Source: Asterochloris sp. CNOR1
Lineage: Eukaryota; Chlorophyta; Trebouxiophyceae; Trebouxiales; Trebouxiaceae
Assembly: GCA_963969365.1 (NCBI GenBank)
Contig: OZ017750.1
Span: forward strand, 1-64,000
DNA: 64,000 nucleotides
Direction: 5' to 3'
Shown here piece by piece: positions 59,901 to 64,000 of the stretch (position 1 is the stretch's first letter; each line of letters opens with the position of its first letter). The position numbers and the translations under genes are program-made. The notes beneath the pieces are model-generated. The model saw only the letters and a program-made list of their open reading frames with translations, was not told where the DNA came from and did not search any database.

Positions 59901-62436
59901 CCCCTGCTGTATGGTCTTCAGCTGAAAAGCACACTCTATGTGTTGCACTATCTTGCATGCTGCCTTTGCATTACATCACCGTGCTCAGCTGTACCTGCCA
60001 TGCTGACCGCTTCCACCGGCTGGCGACTGGCTTTGCGTTGCTGTGAGTGCAGCACAACACTAGGCTGTGCTGCACCTGCCATTGTGACTGCCTGCACTGT
60101 CTGGTGGCTGCCTGCCCCTGCCTTCTGCCATCACTCGAGCACAGCAGGGTGCTTTGCCTTCTCGGAGCAGCTGCCATTTCCTGCAGCCAGACCGAACAGC
60201 CTACAGCAGGCTGACCTTCTCCAAATTTGAGGTGCTGCTACCAGCACACACAACGTGTTCCTGCAGGCTGACGGCCACTTCCCGCAGTGCATGCTTTATG
60301 TTACCTGTTCCAAGGCAGGATGGCAGCCACTTCCCCCAGTACATGCATCCCGTCAACTGTTGCAAGGCAGGCTGACAGCCGTTACCCGCAGTGCATGCTG
60401 TTGGTGTCGTGCCTTAAGGCAGGCCTGTCCATTCTGCAGGCAACACAGTCATTGTGGACATCCGCACAGCCTCTGAGAAGGACTCTGCAGGCGTACCCGA
60501 CCTGCCCAGTGGGGGCAAGCTGATCGAGGTGCAGTTTGCCGACATCGGGGACCGGCGTGTTCGTGGGCAGCTGAAGGACCCCAGCGCCATTGAACGCAAG
60601 GTGGGTCTCCCTGGCTGCTCATTTACATGCGCTGGCACCCTCTCCACACTGTTGATACTGTTTCCCTGGCAGGTACTCAGGTTGTGACCTGCATCATCCA
60701 GCACATCATGTGCAAGCTGCTGCCCTGAGGAGTTCTGTGGGCTGCTGTTGAGGGCATCTCTTGCATGTCCTGCTCCCTCAGATGCGCTGCCGAGCATGTA
60801 GCACCATGAAAACAGGCTTACACCTGCACGTCATCTGAGATGGGTGACTGCAACGGGGAAGCTTGCTGATGCCATGCTGCCTGCACAGCCTTCACACAGA
60901 ACATCTGGGCTGTGAAGCATGCTCTGCCGCCTCACAACTGCCGGCCCTCTGCAGGTCACAGCGATGCAGATTGCGGCCCTGAAGCGCATTGGCAAGAGCT
61001 CCACTGTCCTGCTGCTGGACAAGAACGGCGGGACCGCCAAGGCCATTGCTCGCGAGCTGGCCAGCAGGGGCTTCAGCAAGGTGGGTCCTGGCAGTGCTGC
61101 AGGTGCACAGCACAGGCCGTCTTGAGTTGGAAACCCTGAGGGAACAGCTTCAGTGGGGAACAGAGGCCATGTGCTGTCTAACACAGAACCCCAGCCATTG
61201 AGCAATGCAGCTGAGGGCTATGCTGGCACATGCTGACCGGTGTCGCAAGTCTGAGGGCACAGCTCACAGAGGCCATGTGCTGCGTGGCGGGCCCCCCCAA
61301 AAAAACCCCATTGACTGGTAGAGCTGAGGACCATGCTGGCAAAGTCTGACCTGTGCCACACGCTTGAGGGCACGGCTTTGAGCGGTGTACAGAGGCCATG
61401 CAGCGGCTTGCAGGAGGCAGCAGGGCTCCAGGTGCACCCAGTGCTTACCATGTATGGGCAAATGCCTTGCGCCGCCCACGCACGCTGCAGCAGCATCTGC
61501 AGGTCTTGAATTGCAACCAGCTGCTTGTTGGGCCGCTGTCATGCATCTCACACTCTGCCTGCCCCCTGCAGGTGTTTGTGATTCAGGGCGGTTTCAGCGG
61601 GTGGACCAGCAGCAAGCTGCAGACGCGGTACACCTCCTCAGTGTCGGCCGCAGAGGTGCTGGCTCCCCTCTTTGGCACGCGCAGCACATCCAGCAAGGTC
61701 AGACCTTGGGGCCTGGCTAAGTCCAGTTTGTGACTTGGCTGTCCTTGTACCTTTCAATGGGTCTCAGCCAACATGGGCCGATGGGTGGTACTCTTCTAGG
61801 ACTTTTTGGCATGCAGCTACAGTGTCTTGGCTGGGGATGGGGCAGGGCTGCAGCATTTGGCAACCTGCGGGAGCTGCTGTGCAAGGACTTGCATCTGCCT
61901 TGTTGGCGTGCAGCTGCTTGGCTGGGGAGGGGTCAGGGCTACAGCGTTTTGGCAGGGCTGGCAACCTGCGGCTGTGCATTGTGTTGCATGCGCCATGATC
62001 GGCGTGCAGCTGCAGTGTCTGGGCTGGGGAGGGCAGGGCAGGCGACCTGTGGGAGTTGCTGTGCAGTGTGTTGCCTCATGCAGGAGTTGCTGTGCAATGT
62101 ATTGCCTCCCGCAGGGCAGACGAGAGCTCCCTGCACCACTGCTGTTGCTGCCACGCTTGCTGTGACTGCTGTTGCCATGCTGCCAGTTTGCTGTCTCTTG
62201 TGTGCGCCTTTCCTTGGGGACCAGGTCCACAGCACATACCACTCTGATCGGGCTATTGCTGGGTGGCTGTGCCTGCTGGTTGCTCGTTCCAGCGTTGTAT
62301 CGCCACTTTTCTGTGCTCGCTCACCAGCATCAGGCGCACAGCACTGACCCTTCCCTGGCCACCTTGTCCAGTGATGTCGATGCCTGCCTGTGTTGCTGTG
62401 CAGGCTCAACGGAAGGCCCTGCCCAGCGGCCGTTGA
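56954..62436 (+). CDS. CAS: Calcium-sensing receptor CAS, thylakoid, rhodanese-like domain
   Basis: CAS is a thylakoid membrane protein that links chloroplast calcium to photoprotection and, in algae, to high-light and CO2-concentration responses. Ten exons (56954-57050, 57254-57432, 57567-57761, 58224-58317, 58945-59060, 59637-59730, 60440-60600, 60955-61080, 61572-61697, 62404-62436) join in frame to 406 aa. The N-terminus is a transit peptide (RSHSICVRCHASQQQPQR). Residues about 90-190 are Ala/Lys-rich amphipathic repeats (AAPVVKTAANAAQAVAKP). One membrane segment is around YALIALGVWFL (about 217-227). The stromal rhodanese-like domain starts at NTVIVDIRTASEKDSAG and runs to FVIQGGFSGW. 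The active-site loop reads LLDKNGGTA with no cysteine, so no sulfurtransferase activity is expected, as is usual for CAS. Last exon AQRKALPSGR. Introns 5, 6, 8 and 9 hold minisatellites. Confidence 0.93.
59085..59325. repeat. Imperfect minisatellite in CAS intron 5
   Basis: Diverged units of roughly 25-50 bp built from GCTGGGCTGTTCTGGGTTGGCGAGG-like pieces (here GGGCTGTTCTGGG and TGGCGAGG recur at several spacings) fill the middle of the intron between exons 5 and 6. The units are too diverged for me to give a firm copy number. Confidence 0.75.
60266..60421. repeat. 52-bp minisatellite, three copies, CAS intron 6
   Basis: Three consecutive 52-bp units (60266-60317, 60318-60369, 60370-60421), each beginning GG(C/A)TG and ending CAAGGCA or TAAGGCA, sharing CCACTTCCC.CAGT.CATGC, lie just 18 bp before exon 7. 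The end of the array thus abuts the branch-point/acceptor region of that intron. Confidence 0.9.
61130..61410. repeat. ~110-bp imperfect repeat, CAS intron 8
   Basis: Two and a half units of roughly 105-115 bp, marked by CTGAGGG.ACAGCT, then ACAGAGGCCATG, then GCTGAGG.C.ATGCTGGCA and CTGACC, fill much of the intron between exons 8 and 9. A C7A7 run interrupts the second copy near 61291. Confidence 0.8.
61770..62115. repeat. ~100-bp imperfect repeat, CAS intron 9
   Basis: About three units with GTGCAGCTGC, TTGGCTGGGGA, GGGCAGGGCT and GGCAACCTG(C/T)GGG, followed by smaller repeats of GAGTTGCTGTGCA.TGT.TTGCCTC, lie in the last intron of CAS. The unit length drifts between about 85 and 110 bp. 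Confidence 0.8.
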
Positions 62437-62960
62437 TGCTCTAACGACCAACTGCAGCGAGTGTCCTCAAACAGTGTCCCCCGCCAAGGATTTTTGACTC
62501 GCTTGATTTCTGGCAGTTCATTTGCTGCCAGGCCCCGTTTTGAGATAAGCAACTGTTGTTGAAGCTACAGTGAGATGTGATCGAGAGCTGCTGTTTTCTC
62601 TCCCCACTTTGAAGCCAGAAGTGTGCAGCTTGTTGCAACCAGCTGCACTGCTGATGGTCATCACAGAAGGTTTCGCCTGTCACAGGTGAGGAATGCACTT
62701 CATGAATCAAAGCCAACAACATCAAATGACTTCAGGCAACTGCAAAGCACATAGGGCCTGACCCTGCCCCTGGTGAGTTTGTGGCAATGCGCCAACGAAA
62801 TGGTTGGTTCTTCATGCTGCTGCTCCAGAACATCGGTGGTACATTGTCTTCGACAGAGGTCATGTCACACTGTGTGATACAAGAGCAAGATGCAGAGCAG
62901 CTGCTCCACAGTCATGGTGGCATATGGTGCTGAGTCCAGCAGAGCACGCTCCCAGACGAG
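62437..62960. other. Convergent intergenic region, CAS / thioredoxin-like
   Basis: About 520 bp between the stop codons of two convergent genes; it should contain both 3' untranslated regions. No open frame, repeat or RNA gene is recognised. Polyadenylation signals could not be assigned with confidence. Confidence 0.6.
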
Positions 62961-64000
62961 TCACTCCAGGGAGGCAGAGTCTCGCTCATCAGCACGCATG
63001 TTGTCTGTGATGGCATTCCTGAGGTTGTTTTCGTTTATGCCGGTCAGCGTGGCCAAGCTCTTCTCTCCTCGAAAGATGATGAAGGTGGGCGTGACCTTGA
63101 TGTTGTTGCTGATCATCATTCTCTGCAGAGCAGGCTTCAAGGTGGGGCCTTATCATCTGGGCCAAGGTGGGCCCGATAACCGCAACCGGCAGCCCCTGCT
63201 ACTGCATTGGGGCATGCATTCCCTGTTGGCAGAGCACACTTGCCTGCAGAGCAGCCAGGGCTGACTCAGTTGCCAGGCCTTGCACAGCATGCACAGCCCT
63301 ATCTGGACAGATGCAGCCCAGCAGTCTGCAGAAACCCCATGACATGCAGCTCTAGCTGCAACAGGGCTTGTTCCTGCATGCCCAGTTGCTCTGCAAGGTG
63401 TCCATCACGCCGCGCAGGCTGTTGCACGAGGCCAAGACATGCAGACTCCCCTTTCATTGGGTGTCCCCCTGTGACTGCCCACAACACATTGCTGGGGCAT
63501 TGCTTCAGAGCAAAGGGTGCTCGAACACGGATCTGCAGGATCACCTATGATGATGGTGTCTGCAGAACAACACACTCCTCTAAACTCTGTGCAAGCAGAA
63601 TCGATGCCTGGGCATTGCTCCAAGGGCGAGCAGCGCGTACCCGAGTGTCTGTGGACTCATCCCCAACGATGTCCAGGAAGATACACTCTTGAAACTGCTC
63701 TGCCATGCGCTGATACTTGCGCGAAAACATCTTGCAGGGGCGGCACCCCTGCAGGGCAGGCGGGTCCACGTCAGTGTTTGGATCAGACAGTAGGTAAATG
63801 ATCTGCTTGCACCCAGCAGTTTCACTTGGGTGCCATCCTGGTGGGTCATGCTCCTGCTGGGAAGGGCAGAGAGCTCCACCAAGTGTTGGTGTGTGCTTTG
63901 CAGCCGCCCGGCACGGAGAAGGCGAGCAGCACATGGCTGCCAGGTGCCAGCAGCACACGGTCTCCAGGAAAATGGCAACAGCCATCAGGGCACATCACCC
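62961..64000 (-). CDS. Thioredoxin-like protein (CDSP32-related), partial
   Basis: Two exons are firm: 63748-63641 reads GCRPCKMFSRKYQRMAEQ and ends GDESTDTR; 63122-62961 begins RMMISNNIKVTPTFIIFR and ends ADERDSASLE then stop, with phase-0 GT-AG joining. This gives a thioredoxin C-terminal half: active site CRPC instead of the usual CGPC, cis-proline in VTPTF, and the GDES.DTR stretch that recalls plant CDSP32, a chloroplast two-thioredoxin stress protein that reduces peroxiredoxin. Earlier exons lie further left in gene order, towards and beyond 64000; QHLVELSALPSRSM-like text near 63890 may belong to them. The window cuts the gene, so transit peptide and domain number are unknown. CRPC would keep both redox cysteines. 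Confidence 0.75.

Noticed and set aside
1-64000. tRNA, rRNA, CRISPR array, bacterial operon or terminator
   Set aside because: None seen; the splice structure and telomere make this a eukaryotic nuclear chromosome.

Overview
This window is the left end of a nuclear chromosome from a green alga. It opens with about 54 copies of the plant/green-algal telomere repeat (CCCTAAA read inward) and then passes almost at once into intron-dense protein-coding DNA. The proteins (Mg-protoporphyrin ester cyclase CHL27, thylakoid calcium sensor CAS, a CDSP32-like thioredoxin, an AAE13-type malonyl-CoA ligase) mean a photosynthetic Viridiplantae cell. Moderate GC, many short exons with TGCAG acceptors, and CAG/CTG-rich introns suggest a chlorophyte, perhaps a trebouxiophyte. 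That placement is inference; no species is claimed.

Layout. 1-439: telomere with a degenerate inner border. About 0.67-2.3 kb: an F-box/leucine-rich-repeat gene (+), perhaps decayed. 3.4-26.4 kb (-): one very large gene for the nuclear pore scaffold protein NUP188, recognised from many separate exons. 27.6-30.6 kb (+): CHL27, six exons, 405 aa. 31.5-33.0 kb (-): an unidentified, probably membrane-bound protein. 33.3-35.2 kb (-): a TPR domain fused to a serine esterase, eight exons, 410 aa. Its start lies only 52 bp from that of the divergent AAE13/ACSF3 gene (35.3-39.8 kb, +, ten exons, 539 aa). 40.0-48.5 kb (-): a large armadillo-repeat protein. 48.55-49.76 kb (+): a 5'-truncated, frameshifted LINE. 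50.6-54.9 kb (-): a divergent protein kinase-like gene. 55.4-56.8 kb (+): the Golgi GTPase ARL1, eight exons, 180 aa. 57.0-62.4 kb (+): CAS, ten exons, 406 aa. 63.0 kb to the right edge (-): a thioredoxin-like gene, cut by the window.

For CHL27, AAE13, ARL1, CAS and the TPR-esterase I joined exons by hand; reading frames close exactly across every junction, so those models are firm at sequence level. For NUP188, the ARM protein, the kinase-like protein and the membrane protein I give spans and the exons I could see, not complete models.

These are unrelated housekeeping and chloroplast genes; I see no operon-like system, CRISPR, tRNA or rRNA. The points most worth a second look are the TPR-esterase fusion with its 24-nt exon and 43-nt intron, the 52-bp divergent start-to-start gap, two GC-AG introns, different minisatellites in four CAS introns, LRR debris in a NUP188 intron, and the kinase-like protein with a rewritten catalytic loop.
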